A DNA stretch of 64,000 bases. It comes from an uncultured Microbacteriaceae bacterium (GTDB taxonomy: Bacteria > Actinomycetota > Actinomycetes > Actinomycetales > Microbacteriaceae). The position numbers and the translations under genes were made by a program. Every line of letters begins with the position of its first letter. The first letter of the stretch is position 1. The notes under the pieces are model-generated. The model had not been told where the DNA came from and did no database searches. It worked only from the letters and a program-made list of their open reading frames with translations. Of this stretch, positions 19,751 through 30,393 are shown one piece after another. Where the stretch lies: the NCBI GenBank assembly GCA_903940225.1, contig CAJAKC010000012.1, positions 1 through 64,000 of the forward strand, read 5' to 3'.

Positions 19751-20596
19751 ATGTCCCGCGTGACTGTCCCTCTTGTTGGTGCGGTGGCGATAGCCGCGGC
19801 TCTCTTTGCCGGAACTTCTAGCCTTGCCGCTCAAGCAGTTGCCGACGATATTAACCTATTCGCTGCGCACGGTTCGATCAAGAATGATGACGGGTTAATT
19901 GGTCTCGTCGGGGAGCCCTTTGATGGGGGCGACTGGACATACAGCTCTGCCGAGGTCGGTGAAGTATGGTCCGCCGGTGCTGTTGATTGTGAAGACACCT
20001 GGAGTTCCTGGCAATTTTTGTGCGACCCCGCACCCACCACGAACACCAGGGGTGAATTGACCCAGAGTGGCATCAATCTCGGCTTTACGTCCTCGATGGA
20101 TGATCAGAACAGTGTCGGGTTTGTGGTCATCGACCTCGGCGAGGTATCAACCTTCAACTCACTAGAGATTTATCAGATGGTTGACTCGGATGGCAATGTC
20201 ACCGGGGTTTCGATGGAAGTCAGCTCAGCCACAGGAGACACGTGGCCAACCGAAGGTGACGATTCCTGGACGCAAGTTGTGCCAACGAGTGATGTCGTCG
20301 ACGAGACTGACTTCTCTGGATCGGCTCCTTACACCAATACCGATGTGACAACGTTCGATTTCGAAGACACCACTGGCCGTTATGTCGTTCTGTATTTCCA
20401 CAACGACGCATCGTACGACAACGATGAATACATTGAGGTAGGCGGGGCTAAGCTTTTCGGCCACCGATCATCGCCACTCGCGGAAACGCCACTCGCGGAA
20501 ACCGGCGTTGACTCAAACGCGGTTGGATTTGCGGGAATCGCCGCCCTTGTTGCCGGTGCTGCGGGGTTTGCAATGCGTCGTCGGGCTCGCGCTTAA
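19751..20596 (+). CDS. sortase-anchored surface protein with discoidin-like region
   Basis: Signal peptide; C-terminal LAETG + hydrophobic segment + RRRARA tail. Confidence 0.7.
   Translation: MSRVTVPLVGAVAIAAALFAGTSSLAAQAVADDINLFAAHGSIKNDDGLIGLVGEPFDGGDWTYSSAEVGEVWSAGAVDCEDTWSSWQFLCDPAPTTNTRGELTQSGINLGFTSSMDDQNSVGFVVIDLGEVSTFNSLEIYQMVDSDGNVTGVSMEVSSATGDTWPTEGDDSWTQVVPTSDVVDETDFSGSAPYTNTDVTTFDFEDTTGRYVVLYFHNDASYDNDEYIEVGGAKLFGHRSSPLAETPLAETGVDSNAVGFAGIAALVAGAAGFAMRRRARA
20473..20502 (+). repeat. two perfect tandem 15-bp units GCCACTCGCGGAAAC
   Basis: Direct reading; encodes LAETP-LAETG. Confidence 0.9.
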
Positions 20597-20631
20597 GCCA
20601 CATCTCGCATATGCGCTTGTAGGCTGAGCGG

Positions 20632-21828
20632 ATGCCCACCACGCTGAAGTCTTACGCCGGAACGACCTGGTTCATCACCGCATTCTCGATGTTTTTCGGG
20701 AGAGGATTCCTGTATTCCTCGTGGTCGAGTCGTGGACCGGAAGTGCAAGAGCGCCTGGGCGTCTCGATCACGGACATGGGGATTATTGCAACCCTGTTCG
20801 CTGCGGGTGCCATCATCGGGGTGCTGGGTTCGGGTCAGATCATTACGCGCCGCGGTTCGAGGTTTCTCGCGTTGATCACGTTCGTGGGCATGCCCACTGC
20901 GATGGCACTTGCCGTCATCGGTGTCGTCATCGGATCGTTCCCACTCGTGGCGACAGCACTCTTCATCTACGGGTTCCCATTCGGTGCCGCAGACTTTGTG
21001 TCCAATGTTGAAGCCGCTGACCTCGACCGCACCTCGAAAAAGAGCCGCCTGCCGATGCTGCACGGTGGGTACAGCATCGGAGTTCTCGTTGGCGCGAGCC
21101 TTACGAGCCTGCTGATCGTCGCCAACATCTCGCTCGAAGTTCAAGTTGGCGTCACCCTGTTGGCAATTGGTGTGTATACCGTTTACCGCGTCGCGGGGCT
21201 GCCCCTTCATCACGGCAAGCCGATGCACGATGCATCTGAGCACGCCGACGCACGACCCAAACTGACTCCCGCCGCCAAGAAGCGTGTCACGCTGATCTCG
21301 ACTATCGCCTTTACGTTCGTGCTTGCAGAAGGTTCCGCTGCGATCTTCATCCCACTCGCACTCGTGACCGCTGGCCGCAGCCCAGCCGAGGCGGCCTTTG
21401 CCTACACACTGTTCTCACTGGGTATGGCCGTCGCCCGAGTCATCGGTGGTCGAATTGTTGACGCAATTGGCCGCGCTCGTGTGGTCTTCTGGTCGTCCGT
21501 CTTCGCGGCGGTTGGCGTCGCACTTTTCTCTCTGTCACAACTCGGTTCCTTCGAGTACGTTGGCGCACTGTTGTGGGGATTCGGAAATTCACTTCCCATC
21601 GCGATGACCGTGTCGGCGGTGACCGACAATCGCGCAACCGCGAATCGCTCGCAAAGCACGCTGTGGACGTGGGTCTATTTCGGGAATCTAGGTGTCGGGC
21701 CCATTCTGGGAGGCATCAGTGCCCTGACCGGTATTTTTGGTGCATTCTTGGTGCCCGTCGCACTCTTGACCGGCAGCGCCATCATCAGTCGCGTCACCAA
21801 ACCTGATCCCGAGGTCATTCGGCAATGA
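20632..21828 (+). CDS. MFS transporter
   Basis: ~12 TM protein with MFS-like organisation. Confidence 0.85.
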   Translation: MPTTLKSYAGTTWFITAFSMFFGRGFLYSSWSSRGPEVQERLGVSITDMGIIATLFAAGAIIGVLGSGQIITRRGSRFLALITFVGMPTAMALAVIGVVIGSFPLVATALFIYGFPFGAADFVSNVEAADLDRTSKKSRLPMLHGGYSIGVLVGASLTSLLIVANISLEVQVGVTLLAIGVYTVYRVAGLPLHHGKPMHDASEHADARPKLTPAAKKRVTLISTIAFTFVLAEGSAAIFIPLALVTAGRSPAEAAFAYTLFSLGMAVARVIGGRIVDAIGRARVVFWSSVFAAVGVALFSLSQLGSFEYVGALLWGFGNSLPIAMTVSAVTDNRATANRSQSTLWTWVYFGNLGVGPILGGISALTGIFGAFLVPVALLTGSAIISRVTKPDPEVIRQ

Positions 21829-23141
21829 GACCGGGGCTTCGGATTGTTCTGAGCATGCTGACGGCCGCACTTGTCGGCACGGTGATTCTGTTCTTGCCGA
21901 TTTCCCACAGCGGCGCGGTCGAGATTTCCCCGCTAGACGCCGTCTTCACGTCAGTTTCTGCTCTGTGTGTCACCGGTCTGACCACAGTGGACACCGCGAT
22001 CGCGTGGACACCGCTGGGGCACGTGACAATTCTTGCGCTGATTCAACTGGGCGGCTTGGGCATCATGTTTCTTGCGTCGGCGGTTGCCCTGGTTGTCGGT
22101 CGTCGATTGACACTGTCGACACGAATGGATGCTGGCCAAGAGAACAGTTCGCTCAGCTCGGCGGACATCGTTCGCACGATGAAGGGCATTGCAACGCTGA
22201 CATTCACGATTGAGGCAATCCTCGCCGCAATTCTCACCGTTCGATTCAACGAAGCGTACGATCACGACTGGGGCAGCGCCCTGTGGCACGGGATCTTCCA
22301 CTCAGTGTCAGCATTCAACAACGCCGGGTTTGCTTTGTACAGCGACAGCATGACGAGTTTTTCAACGGATCCGTGGATTACCGCGACACTATGTTTTGCC
22401 ATCGTTCTTGGCAGTTTTGGCTACCCCGTTCTCGCGCAACTGCGCAAAGAGTTCCGCCACGTTCACCGTTGGAACATGAACACCAATATCGTCATCTTCA
22501 TGTTCGTCGTGTTGTTTTTCCTCGGGGCGATCGCCATTGCGGCCTTTGAATGGGGAAACCCGAACACACTGGGACCCATGTCTGTCATCGACAAAGTCCA
22601 GGCCGCGTTTTTCCATTCAGTTCAAGCGCGCTCCTCGGGCTTCAACACCATCGATCTCGCGCAGGCGAATCCCGAGACACTCCTCGTGCTCGACATTCTG
22701 ATGTTCATCGGGGCGGGTCCTGGTGGAACCGGCGGTGGGATTAAGGTGACCACCTTTGCGGTGTTGATGTTCATTGTGTTCGCCGAGTTGCGCGGGGACA
22801 GTGTGGTCAACATCTTTGGAAAACGCCTGTCACGGGCCGTTCACCGTGAAGCAATCACGATCGCACTGTTTGCGGTTGGTGTGGTGATGTCTGCGACAAT
22901 CGCGATCGTTTACCTCTCGCGGGCGCCCCTCGACTTTGTTATGTTCGAGGTAATCTCGGCGTTCGCTACAGTGGGCTCGAGCACGGGACTGACGGCATCC
23001 CTTGATCCTGGTTCGCAGATTATTCTCGTGGTGTTGATGTTTGTCGGCCGCGTCGGGCCGCTCACCATCGGTGCATCGCTCGCATTGAAGCAACGCCCTC
23101 CTCTCTACCAATTCCCGAAAGAAAGGCCAGCAATTGGCTAA
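21825..23141 (+). CDS. TrkH/KtrB family potassium uptake protein
   Basis: Repeated selectivity motifs (TSVSALCVTGL, HSVSAFNNAGF, HSVQARSSGFNT, ATVGSSTGLT). Confidence 0.92.
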   Translation: MRPGLRIVLSMLTAALVGTVILFLPISHSGAVEISPLDAVFTSVSALCVTGLTTVDTAIAWTPLGHVTILALIQLGGLGIMFLASAVALVVGRRLTLSTRMDAGQENSSLSSADIVRTMKGIATLTFTIEAILAAILTVRFNEAYDHDWGSALWHGIFHSVSAFNNAGFALYSDSMTSFSTDPWITATLCFAIVLGSFGYPVLAQLRKEFRHVHRWNMNTNIVIFMFVVLFFLGAIAIAAFEWGNPNTLGPMSVIDKVQAAFFHSVQARSSGFNTIDLAQANPETLLVLDILMFIGAGPGGTGGGIKVTTFAVLMFIVFAELRGDSVVNIFGKRLSRAVHREAITIALFAVGVVMSATIAIVYLSRAPLDFVMFEVISAFATVGSSTGLTASLDPGSQIILVVLMFVGRVGPLTIGASLALKQRPPLYQFPKERPAIG

Positions 23142-23832
23142 GAACAGCATTTTTACCGGCGTCAGCGGAAGCCGAATCGCGCAAGCAGACAGCGTCGCCG
23201 TCATCGGACTGGGTCGATTTGGGCAGGAACTCGCTCTCGAATTGATGAAGAACGGAACCGAGGTCCTCGGAATCGATGCGCGCGAAGAGGTTGTCCAACG
23301 ACTCAACGGTCAGCTCACCCGGGTAGTCGTTGCCGATTCGACGCGCGAAGAGGTGTTGCGGGAGCTGTCCGTTGACCAGTTTGACCGTGTCGTTGTGTCG
23401 ATCGGGTCAGACATTGAAGCAAGTATCCTTACCGCTTCGATGCTCGTCAGTCTCGGTGTTACGACGATCTGGGCCAAAGCTCTCAACGACGCTCACGGTC
23501 GAATCCTCAGTCAACTCGGGGTTCACCACGTTGTTTATCCGGAGAAGGAGATGGGTCGACGTGTCGCACACTTGGTCCGTGGGGCCGCGCTCGACTTCCT
23601 TGAAATCGACAACGATTATGTGATTGTCAAAATGTCGGCCAACAGCGAACTCATTGGGCGAACATTGGCAGAGTCGCGAGTGCGTGCACGGTTCAAGGTG
23701 ACCGTCCTCGCGTTCAGACACAGCGACGCGGTGTGGCTTCCGGCGGAGGCAACTTCGGAATTCGCAGCGGGTGACGTAATCCTGATTGGCGGTTCCACTC
23801 GTGCCGCCGAGGAGTTCGCGCAAATTGTCTAG
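23134..23832 (+). CDS. TrkA/KtrA family RCK potassium channel regulator
   Basis: VAVIGLGRFGQELALELMKNGTEVLGID; TrkA-C domain; TTG start overlapping TrkH stop. Confidence 0.92.
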   Translation: MAKNSIFTGVSGSRIAQADSVAVIGLGRFGQELALELMKNGTEVLGIDAREEVVQRLNGQLTRVVVADSTREEVLRELSVDQFDRVVVSIGSDIEASILTASMLVSLGVTTIWAKALNDAHGRILSQLGVHHVVYPEKEMGRRVAHLVRGAALDFLEIDNDYVIVKMSANSELIGRTLAESRVRARFKVTVLAFRHSDAVWLPAEATSEFAAGDVILIGGSTRAAEEFAQIV

Positions 23833-24211
23833 CGGAGTCGGCACGGGCACGGCCGAGGTCGATGCATACATCGCGGCGTTGCCCGAACCGAAACGAAGCA
23901 CGCTGGACGAAGTCCGCCGCCGCATATTGGCTATTATTCCCGACTCTGAACAAAAGATTTCGTACGGAATGCCGGCATTTGCAATCGGTGGAAAAGTCAT
24001 CGCTGGTATCGCGGCGTTCAAAAACCACCTCGCGTATCTGCCCCACAGTGGGCGAGTGTTCACAGGGCTCGAACGGGAACTCGAGGGCTTCGTTCGGACA
24101 ATGAGTTCACTGCACTTCCCCGTCGATCAACCGCTTTCGCAGGAACTGATTGCCGCGCTGATTGACGAGAAATTTCAGGTCCTCGAGGTCGACGGCTGGG
24201 TTCGACCGTAA
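23825..24211 (+). CDS. DUF1801 (YdhG-like) protein
   Basis: VDAYIAALPEPKRSTLDEVRRRI, KISYGMPAF motif; overlaps trkA-like stop. Confidence 0.75.
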   Translation: MSSGVGTGTAEVDAYIAALPEPKRSTLDEVRRRILAIIPDSEQKISYGMPAFAIGGKVIAGIAAFKNHLAYLPHSGRVFTGLERELEGFVRTMSSLHFPVDQPLSQELIAALIDEKFQVLEVDGWVRP

Positions 24212-24279
24212 GTCGTCGCGTCGCCAACCACAGAGCGCAATCCGGCGTTATGCTGAGCACATAACTGAACACGACCGTT

Positions 24280-24455
24280 TACCTCTGCGGGAGAGACTGG
24301 GTAACCAGTCACCGAAGGAGCAAGCCTCCCCGCCAAACTCTCAGGTCCGCGTACCGCAGGGTCAGGTCACTCTGAAAAGCGAGGTTCAATCCTCCGCCGT
24401 AGGTGAAAGGGCTCACGCCCGAAACTCTCAGGTCCCGTTACAGAGGGGGAGTCCC
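24280..24455 (+). promoter_or_regulatory. tandem glycine riboswitch upstream of gcvT
   Basis: Two aptamer-like units: GCGGGAGAGAC...CGAAGGAGCAA...CCGCCAAACTCTCAGGT and CCGCCGTAGGTGAAAGGGCTCACGCCCGAAACTCTCAGGT, directly upstream of gcvT. Confidence 0.93.
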
Positions 24456-24495
24456 GCAGCCGATATTCGGCGGCGCGTTGACGCCCGGAGGACTT

Positions 24496-25602
24496 GTGAC
24501 ACTGAAGCAATCACCACTCGACGCGATCCACCGCGAGCTCGGTGCATCGTTTACGGATTTCGCGGGCTGGGATATGCCCGTGCGGTACACCTCGGACCTA
24601 GCCGAACATCACGCGGTTCGCGACGCGGCCGGCCTCTTTGACCTTTCGCATATGGCCGAAATCTATCTGACCGGTCCGGGTGCTGGCGCTGCGTTGGATT
24701 ATGCGCTGGCGGGCACCCTGTCGGAGATTCCGCTCGGTAGAGCCAAGTATTCGCTCATCTTGTCGGAGCAGGGAACCATCATCGACGATGTAATCGTCTA
24801 CCGACTCGGAAACGACGAATTCCTTGTTGTCGCCAACGCGGGCAACCGATTCCCCGCCGCTGAGGCCATCCGCGAGCGTGCGGCCAACTTTGAGTGCGTC
24901 GTCGACGACCGCTCGGACTATGTTGCGCTCATCGCAGTTCAAGGACCGAAGGCGCTCGCAATTCTTGAGGCGACGGCGGGGTTTGCCACCGAAGGTCTTG
25001 CCGAACTTGGCTATTACCGCTGCCTTCCCCGAGAGTTCAACGGACAGGCGGTGCTTGTCGGGCGAACCGGGTACACGGGCGAGGACGGTTTTGAACTCTA
25101 TGTCGACAACGCGGGCGCAGCAGAACTCTGGGCTGCGATCACCACAGCGGGCGAAGGCCACGACCTGCTCGCGTGCGGTCTCGCGTGCCGCGACACTCTT
25201 CGCCTCGAGGCCGGAATGCCCCTGTACGGTCACGAACTGTCGCTCGAGTTGAAACCCGTTCAGGTCGGACTCGAAAAAGTTGTTGATGTGAGCAAGGACA
25301 ACTTTGTGGGGCGAGACGGCGTCATGGCGGGCGTTTCCGCAGGTGCTGTCCGCCTTGTCGGAATCCAAAGCGAAGGAAAGCGCGCCGGTCGCGCTGACTA
25401 CTCGGTCCACTCGAACGGACGCACCGTTGGCGTCATCACGTCGGGCGCCCTGTCGCCCACGCTCGGATATCCCATCGCGTTCGCGTTGGTCGAGCCAGAA
25501 TTTGCGGAACCCGGAACATCGATTGATGTTGATGTTCGGGGAACCGACGTCCCTGCTGTAGTTGTATCCATTCCCTTCTATTCCCGAAAGGCCCGCTCAT
25601 GA
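24496..25602 (+). CDS. gcvT: glycine cleavage system aminomethyltransferase GcvT
   Basis: [42 protein letters not shown] start at 24496. Confidence 0.95.
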   Translation: MTLKQSPLDAIHRELGASFTDFAGWDMPVRYTSDLAEHHAVRDAAGLFDLSHMAEIYLTGPGAGAALDYALAGTLSEIPLGRAKYSLILSEQGTIIDDVIVYRLGNDEFLVVANAGNRFPAAEAIRERAANFECVVDDRSDYVALIAVQGPKALAILEATAGFATEGLAELGYYRCLPREFNGQAVLVGRTGYTGEDGFELYVDNAGAAELWAAITTAGEGHDLLACGLACRDTLRLEAGMPLYGHELSLELKPVQVGLEKVVDVSKDNFVGRDGVMAGVSAGAVRLVGIQSEGKRAGRADYSVHSNGRTVGVITSGALSPTLGYPIAFALVEPEFAEPGTSIDVDVRGTDVPAVVVSIPFYSRKARS

Positions 25603-25970
25603 ACATTCCCAGTGACCTGAAATACACCTCCGAACACGAATGGGTTCGCATCGACGGCGACGTCGCCGTCGTCGGAATCACCCAATACGCCGCTGACGCC
25701 CTCGGTGACATCGTCTACGTTGACCTTCCCAAGGCCGGAACGACCATTGCGGCTGGTGCCATCGTCGGTGAAGCGGAGTCGACCAAGTCGGTCGGCGAAC
25801 TGTTTGCACCCGTTTCGGGCGATGTTGTCGAAGCGAACCAGGCCGTCGTGAACTCGCCCGAACTCGTCAATTCCGACCCCTACGGAGCCGGTTGGCTCTT
25901 TTCTGTTACCGTCTCGGCTCTCGGCACACTCATTTCTGCCGACGAGTACGAAGACCTCATCACGGAGTAA
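25599..25970 (+). CDS. gcvH: glycine cleavage system H protein
   Basis: [36 protein letters not shown] lipoyl site. Confidence 0.97.
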   Translation: MNIPSDLKYTSEHEWVRIDGDVAVVGITQYAADALGDIVYVDLPKAGTTIAAGAIVGEAESTKSVGELFAPVSGDVVEANQAVVNSPELVNSDPYGAGWLFSVTVSALGTLISADEYEDLITE

Positions 25971-25973
25971 CTC

Positions 25974-28901
25974 ATGATTCAATTTCGCTCACGACACATA
26001 GGCACGTCGGGTGCCTCCGAGGCAACGATGCTCGACCGGCTCGGATACGCGTCCCTCAACGCGCTCATGGATGCGGCTGTGCCCGGCGGAATCCGCCAGG
26101 CAGACTTCGCCTCCGTCATTCCCGCCGCCGCCAGCGAACGCGAAGCACTGGCGGAACTGCGGGCTCTGGCCGATGAAAATCGTGTCCACCGCAGCCTCAT
26201 CGGCTTGGGGTACTACGACACCGTGATGCCCAGTGTCATCAAGCGAAACATTCTGGAAAATCCGTCGTGGTACACGGCGTACACTCCCTACCAGCCCGAG
26301 ATTTCACAGGGTCGCCTCGAGGCACTCATTACGTTCCAAACGATGGTGTGTGACCTGACGGGCATGGGAACGGCAAACGCCGGTATGCTCGACGAGGCGT
26401 CGGCCGCGGCAGAAGCCATGTTGATGGCGCGCCGAGTTTCGGGACACGATTCAACGACGTTCCTGGTCGACACGGACATTTTTCCGCAGGTTCGCGCCGT
26501 CCTCGAAACGCGAGCTGAGCCAATCGGCGTGACTCTCCGATTCGTTGATTTCGCTGCTGGAGAGGGCGCCGCCGCGGTCGCGGAGGGCGCTTTTGGCGCT
26601 TATCTGCAATACCCCGGATCATCCGGGCGCATTCGCGATATCTCGGCCGACCTGTCCGCCCTCACGGCGGCCGGCGCGGTCTCGGTTGTCGCGAGCGACT
26701 TGCTGGCCCTGACTCTTTTGCGCTCGCCCGGTTCGCAGGGCGCCGACATCGTTGTCGGTTCTTCTCAGCGCTTCGGTGTCCCACTCGGTTTCGGAGGACC
26801 GCACTCGGCATTCTTCGCGGTCCGCGAAGGACTCGAACGACAGATGCCCGGCCGACTCATCGGAGTTTCGCGCGATGCCGACGGCAAGCCGGCATACCGA
26901 TTGACGCTACAGGCGCGGGAACAGCACATTCGCCGTGAAAAGGCGACCTCCAACATCTGCACCGCCCAGGTTTTGCTCGCAGTTCTCGCGGGAATGTATG
27001 CGGTGTACCACGGGCCGGACGGATTGCGGGAAATCGCAAACGGCGTCGCCGATCGGGCGGCTCGCTTCGCTCGTCGTGCGGCGGCGGCGGGTCACACGGT
27101 CGTTCACTCTGACTTTTTCGACACGGTGCAAATCCACGCAGCGGGCAAAGCTGCGTCGATGGTCAAGGCCGCGTACACGGCCGGTGTGCTTTTGCACCAG
27201 GTCGATGCCGACACCGTGCAATTGTCGTTTGACGAATTGTCCATCGACAACGCGACGGGAATTCTTGCCGGCGGCGACGACAAACTCCTCGACGGCGTTT
27301 TCGGGCTCACACCGGAAAAGGCAACGCCCCCGCTGTCGGCAATCCCGACCAGCGCTCTCCGTCCGGACGAGATCCTGACACACGCCGTGTTCAACTCGTA
27401 TCGCAGCGAGACCTCGATGATGCGATTCCTCAAGCGACTCGCTGACAAGGACTACGCACTCGACCGCGGGATGATTCCGCTCGGGTCGTGCACGATGAAG
27501 CTCAACTCGGCGACGGAAATGGAAGCCGTCACGTGGCGGGAGTTCGGCGGTATTCATCCGTACGCCCCGACCGCAGACGTTGGTGGCTACCTCCTGTTGA
27601 TTTCGCAGCTCGAAGAATGGCTGGTTGAGCTGACGGGATACGACACCATCAGCCTGCAGCCCAACGCCGGATCACAGGGTGAGCTCGCCGGTTTGCTCGC
27701 CATCCGCGGTTACCACCTGTCGCGCGGAGACAGTCACCGGGTGACGTGCATCATCCCGTCCAGCGCGCATGGCACGAACGCGGCGTCGGCCGTCCTCGCG
27801 GGTATGAAGGTCGTCGTTGTTGCGTGCATGGAGAACGGGGACGTCGACATCGACGACCTCAACGCCAAGATTGCCGAAAACCGTGAGACTCTCGCCGCTT
27901 TGATGGTGACCTACCCGTCGACTCACGGAGTGTACGAGCACGGGATTCGCGCCATCACGGATGCCGTCCACGACGCCGGTGGCCAGGTTTATATCGACGG
28001 CGCAAACCTCAACGCACTGCTCGGGTTCGCTCGGTACGGTGACATCGGGGGAGACGTGTCACACCTCAACCTGCACAAGACGTTTGCCATCCCGCACGGT
28101 GGTGGTGGCCCCGGAGTTGGCCCCGTCGCGGCCAAGGCTCACCTTGCGCCGTTCCTGCCGGGTCACCCGATGGCACAGTCGGAGCACCACCCCGCGTTCG
28201 ATTCGTCGACGGGCGGCAACGGACCGTTCGTGCACAAGGGTGGGCCGGTGGCTGCTGCGCCCTATGGCAGCCCAAGCATTCTGCCCATCTCGTGGGCGTA
28301 CGTTCGCATGCTCGGGTCGGAAGGGCTTCGTGATGCGACCGCATCGGCGGTCCTCGCCGCCAATTATGTTGCCGCCCGCCTTCGGGAGCACTACCCCGTT
28401 CTGTATTCAGGGGAGAACGGTCTTGTCGCGCACGAGTGCATCCTCGACTTGCGTCCTCTCACCGCGGCAACCGGAGTCACGGTGGACGATGTCGCCAAGC
28501 GTCTCGTTGACTATGGATTCCACGCGCCGACGATGTCCTTCCCCGTTCCCGGAACCCTTATGGTCGAGCCGACCGAATCAGAAGACCTGTTCGAAATCGA
28601 CCGGTTCATCGACGCGATGATCGGAATCAAACGCGAAGCCGACGCCGTGGGTCGTGGTGACTGGCCGGCGGACGACAACCCGCTCGTCAATGCGCCGCAC
28701 ACCGCGCAGTGCCTGCTCGTCGGCGAGTGGGATCACGCCTATTCCCGCGAGGTTGCCGCGTACCCGTGGCATTCGCTCGAATCAGGTGCAACTCGCGTTG
28801 ATCACGGCAAGTATTGGCCGCCGGTTCGACGCGTCGATGGCGCGTACGGCGATCGCAACCTCGCCTGCGCGTGCCCGGACCCGTCAGCCTTCGCCGAATA
28901 G
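25974..28901 (+). CDS. gcvP: glycine dehydrogenase (decarboxylating) GcvP, single chain
   Basis: 975 aa; [21 protein letters not shown]-lysine motif. Confidence 0.97.
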   Translation: MIQFRSRHIGTSGASEATMLDRLGYASLNALMDAAVPGGIRQADFASVIPAAASEREALAELRALADENRVHRSLIGLGYYDTVMPSVIKRNILENPSWYTAYTPYQPEISQGRLEALITFQTMVCDLTGMGTANAGMLDEASAAAEAMLMARRVSGHDSTTFLVDTDIFPQVRAVLETRAEPIGVTLRFVDFAAGEGAAAVAEGAFGAYLQYPGSSGRIRDISADLSALTAAGAVSVVASDLLALTLLRSPGSQGADIVVGSSQRFGVPLGFGGPHSAFFAVREGLERQMPGRLIGVSRDADGKPAYRLTLQAREQHIRREKATSNICTAQVLLAVLAGMYAVYHGPDGLREIANGVADRAARFARRAAAAGHTVVHSDFFDTVQIHAAGKAASMVKAAYTAGVLLHQVDADTVQLSFDELSIDNATGILAGGDDKLLDGVFGLTPEKATPPLSAIPTSALRPDEILTHAVFNSYRSETSMMRFLKRLADKDYALDRGMIPLGSCTMKLNSATEMEAVTWREFGGIHPYAPTADVGGYLLLISQLEEWLVELTGYDTISLQPNAGSQGELAGLLAIRGYHLSRGDSHRVTCIIPSSAHGTNAASAVLAGMKVVVVACMENGDVDIDDLNAKIAENRETLAALMVTYPSTHGVYEHGIRAITDAVHDAGGQVYIDGANLNALLGFARYGDIGGDVSHLNLHKTFAIPHGGGGPGVGPVAAKAHLAPFLPGHPMAQSEHHPAFDSSTGGNGPFVHKGGPVAAAPYGSPSILPISWAYVRMLGSEGLRDATASAVLAANYVAARLREHYPVLYSGENGLVAHECILDLRPLTAATGVTVDDVAKRLVDYGFHAPTMSFPVPGTLMVEPTESEDLFEIDRFIDAMIGIKREADAVGRGDWPADDNPLVNAPHTAQCLLVGEWDHAYSREVAAYPWHSLESGATRVDHGKYWPPVRRVDGAYGDRNLACACPDPSAFAE

Positions 28902-28913
28902 TGGTGGCGGGCG

Positions 28914-29180
28914 CTAGTAGTGGTGACGGGCACTAATGATGATGACAGTTGAGTCGGTCACCGAATAGACCAAGCGGTGCTCATGATTTATTCTGCGTGA
29001 CCAATACCCGCTCAGATCATGGCGCAACGGTTCGGGTTTCCCGATACCGTCCGTCGCGTCGCCCCGGAGGCAATCCTCGATGAGAACGTTCACGCGCTTG
29101 AGCACAGCACGGTCGGTTTTTTGCCAAAAGAGATAGTCGGCCCAGCCGCTCGACGACCAGGACAGTTCTAACCGGGTCAT
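28914..29180 (-). CDS. yoeB: Txe/YoeB family toxin
   Basis: GIGKPEPLRHDLSGYWSRRINHEHRLVY...ARHHY. Confidence 0.93.
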   Translation of the reverse strand: MTRLELSWSSSGWADYLFWQKTDRAVLKRVNVLIEDCLRGDATDGIGKPEPLRHDLSGYWSRRINHEHRLVYSVTDSTVIIISARHHY

Positions 29181-29425
29181 TCAGCGATGAGTTCGTGCGC
29201 TTCGAGTTCGCCGCGCTTGACGGCCTCGATCGAATCGTAAAGGGTGCGCGCCATGGCGGGATTTCCCAGCAAATAGCAGGTCTCGACGAGGGAATCGTAT
29301 TCCGACTTGGCGAGGATAACGGCGGAACCCCGCCGGGAGGTGATTTCAATGACGGTCATGTCTTGGTTGACTTTCTCGATGAGCCCGAACAGGTCCTTTC
29401 GAGCATCGCTGGCGGTTATGGACAT
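29177..29425 (-). CDS. yefM: YefM/Phd family antitoxin
   Basis: MSITASDARKDLFGLIEKVNQD...VILAKSEYDSLVET; overlaps toxin by 4 nt. Confidence 0.92.
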   Translation of the reverse strand: MSITASDARKDLFGLIEKVNQDMTVIEITSRRGSAVILAKSEYDSLVETCYLLGNPAMARTLYDSIEAVKRGELEAHELIAE

Positions 29426-29443
29426 CGCTTCTCCTCCCTTCAC

Positions 29444-29463
29444 TTGTACAACAAATGGTACCA
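29444..29463. promoter_or_regulatory. candidate YefM-YoeB operator: TTGTACAA and TGGTACCA palindromes
   Basis: Two palindromes with centres 12 bp apart in the gap between CPBP stop and yefM start. Confidence 0.65.
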
Positions 29464-29464
29464 C

Positions 29465-30223
29465 TTAGGGGGCAAATACTCCAGGGAACCACAACAGCGC
29501 GAGCGGATAACCGACGAACGCGACGGTGTCGATTATGACGTGGGCCACGATGAGCGGGAGCAGGCGCCCCTTCCACACATACAGCGCACCGAACACGAGT
29601 CCCATCGCGATGTTGCCAATGAACCCGCCGAAGCCCTGATACAAGTGATACGTACCGCGCAGCAGAGCGGCGCTCGCGATGATCACCCACGGTGACCACC
29701 CCAGTTGTTTGAATCGGTCGAATAGGTACCCGACGACGATGACCTCTTCGCCGATGCCGGCGCGCAGGGCCCAAAGGATCAACACCGGAACGGTCCACCA
29801 GTGGGTATCGAGGGCGGTCGGGACGACGGTGACGCCGAGATTGAGTGCACGGGCCGCCAGATAAACGCCAATCCCCGGTATGCCGATCGCCGCGGCGAAC
29901 ACGACTCCCATCGACAGCTCGTGACCGAGATTCCGTTTACCCTTTTGCCACCCAAGACCGATCGCCGCGAATCGAGGCGCACTGTTGCGCCAGACAAGCC
30001 ACAAGACGAGCGCAACAGGCGCAAGTCCGGACACGACACCGAGCAGTTGGTAGAGCAAGTCAAAGAGTTCTTGCGTTGCGAGCGGTCGATTGAGTGTTGC
30101 CGTTTGTTGACTCAGTGGTTGGGTTCGTGTCAGGCGATCGGCGATTCCGACTAGTCCGTAGAGCGCAGACATCCCGTAGGACAACAGCAAAACGACAACG
30201 ATTTCCCAACGTGTTCGCGTCAT
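29465..30223 (-). CDS. CPBP family intramembrane metalloprotease
   Basis: GIGEEVIVVGYLFDRF; RGTYHLYQG; HVIIDTVAF motifs, multi-TM. Confidence 0.88.
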   Translation of the reverse strand: MTRTRWEIVVVLLLSYGMSALYGLVGIADRLTRTQPLSQQTATLNRPLATQELFDLLYQLLGVVSGLAPVALVLWLVWRNSAPRFAAIGLGWQKGKRNLGHELSMGVVFAAAIGIPGIGVYLAARALNLGVTVVPTALDTHWWTVPVLILWALRAGIGEEVIVVGYLFDRFKQLGWSPWVIIASAALLRGTYHLYQGFGGFIGNIAMGLVFGALYVWKGRLLPLIVAHVIIDTVAFVGYPLALLWFPGVFAP

Positions 30224-30393
30224 GGTGCGACTCCTATCGTCGAATTATGCCCCCAATACGCGTGTTTTCGTTACCGAACTGTGTCTATTGAGGTTTTCGA
30301 TTCAACGATATCGGGAATAGTCTGGGTGTAACCATGGAATACGCTGAGTGTTCATCTATTCAGCAAGTATTCCCATGTACTAGGAGGTAACCA

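Noticed and set aside
26907-27557. 216-aa minus-strand ORF antisense to gcvP
   Set aside because: Shadow ORF inside a conserved 975-aa protein
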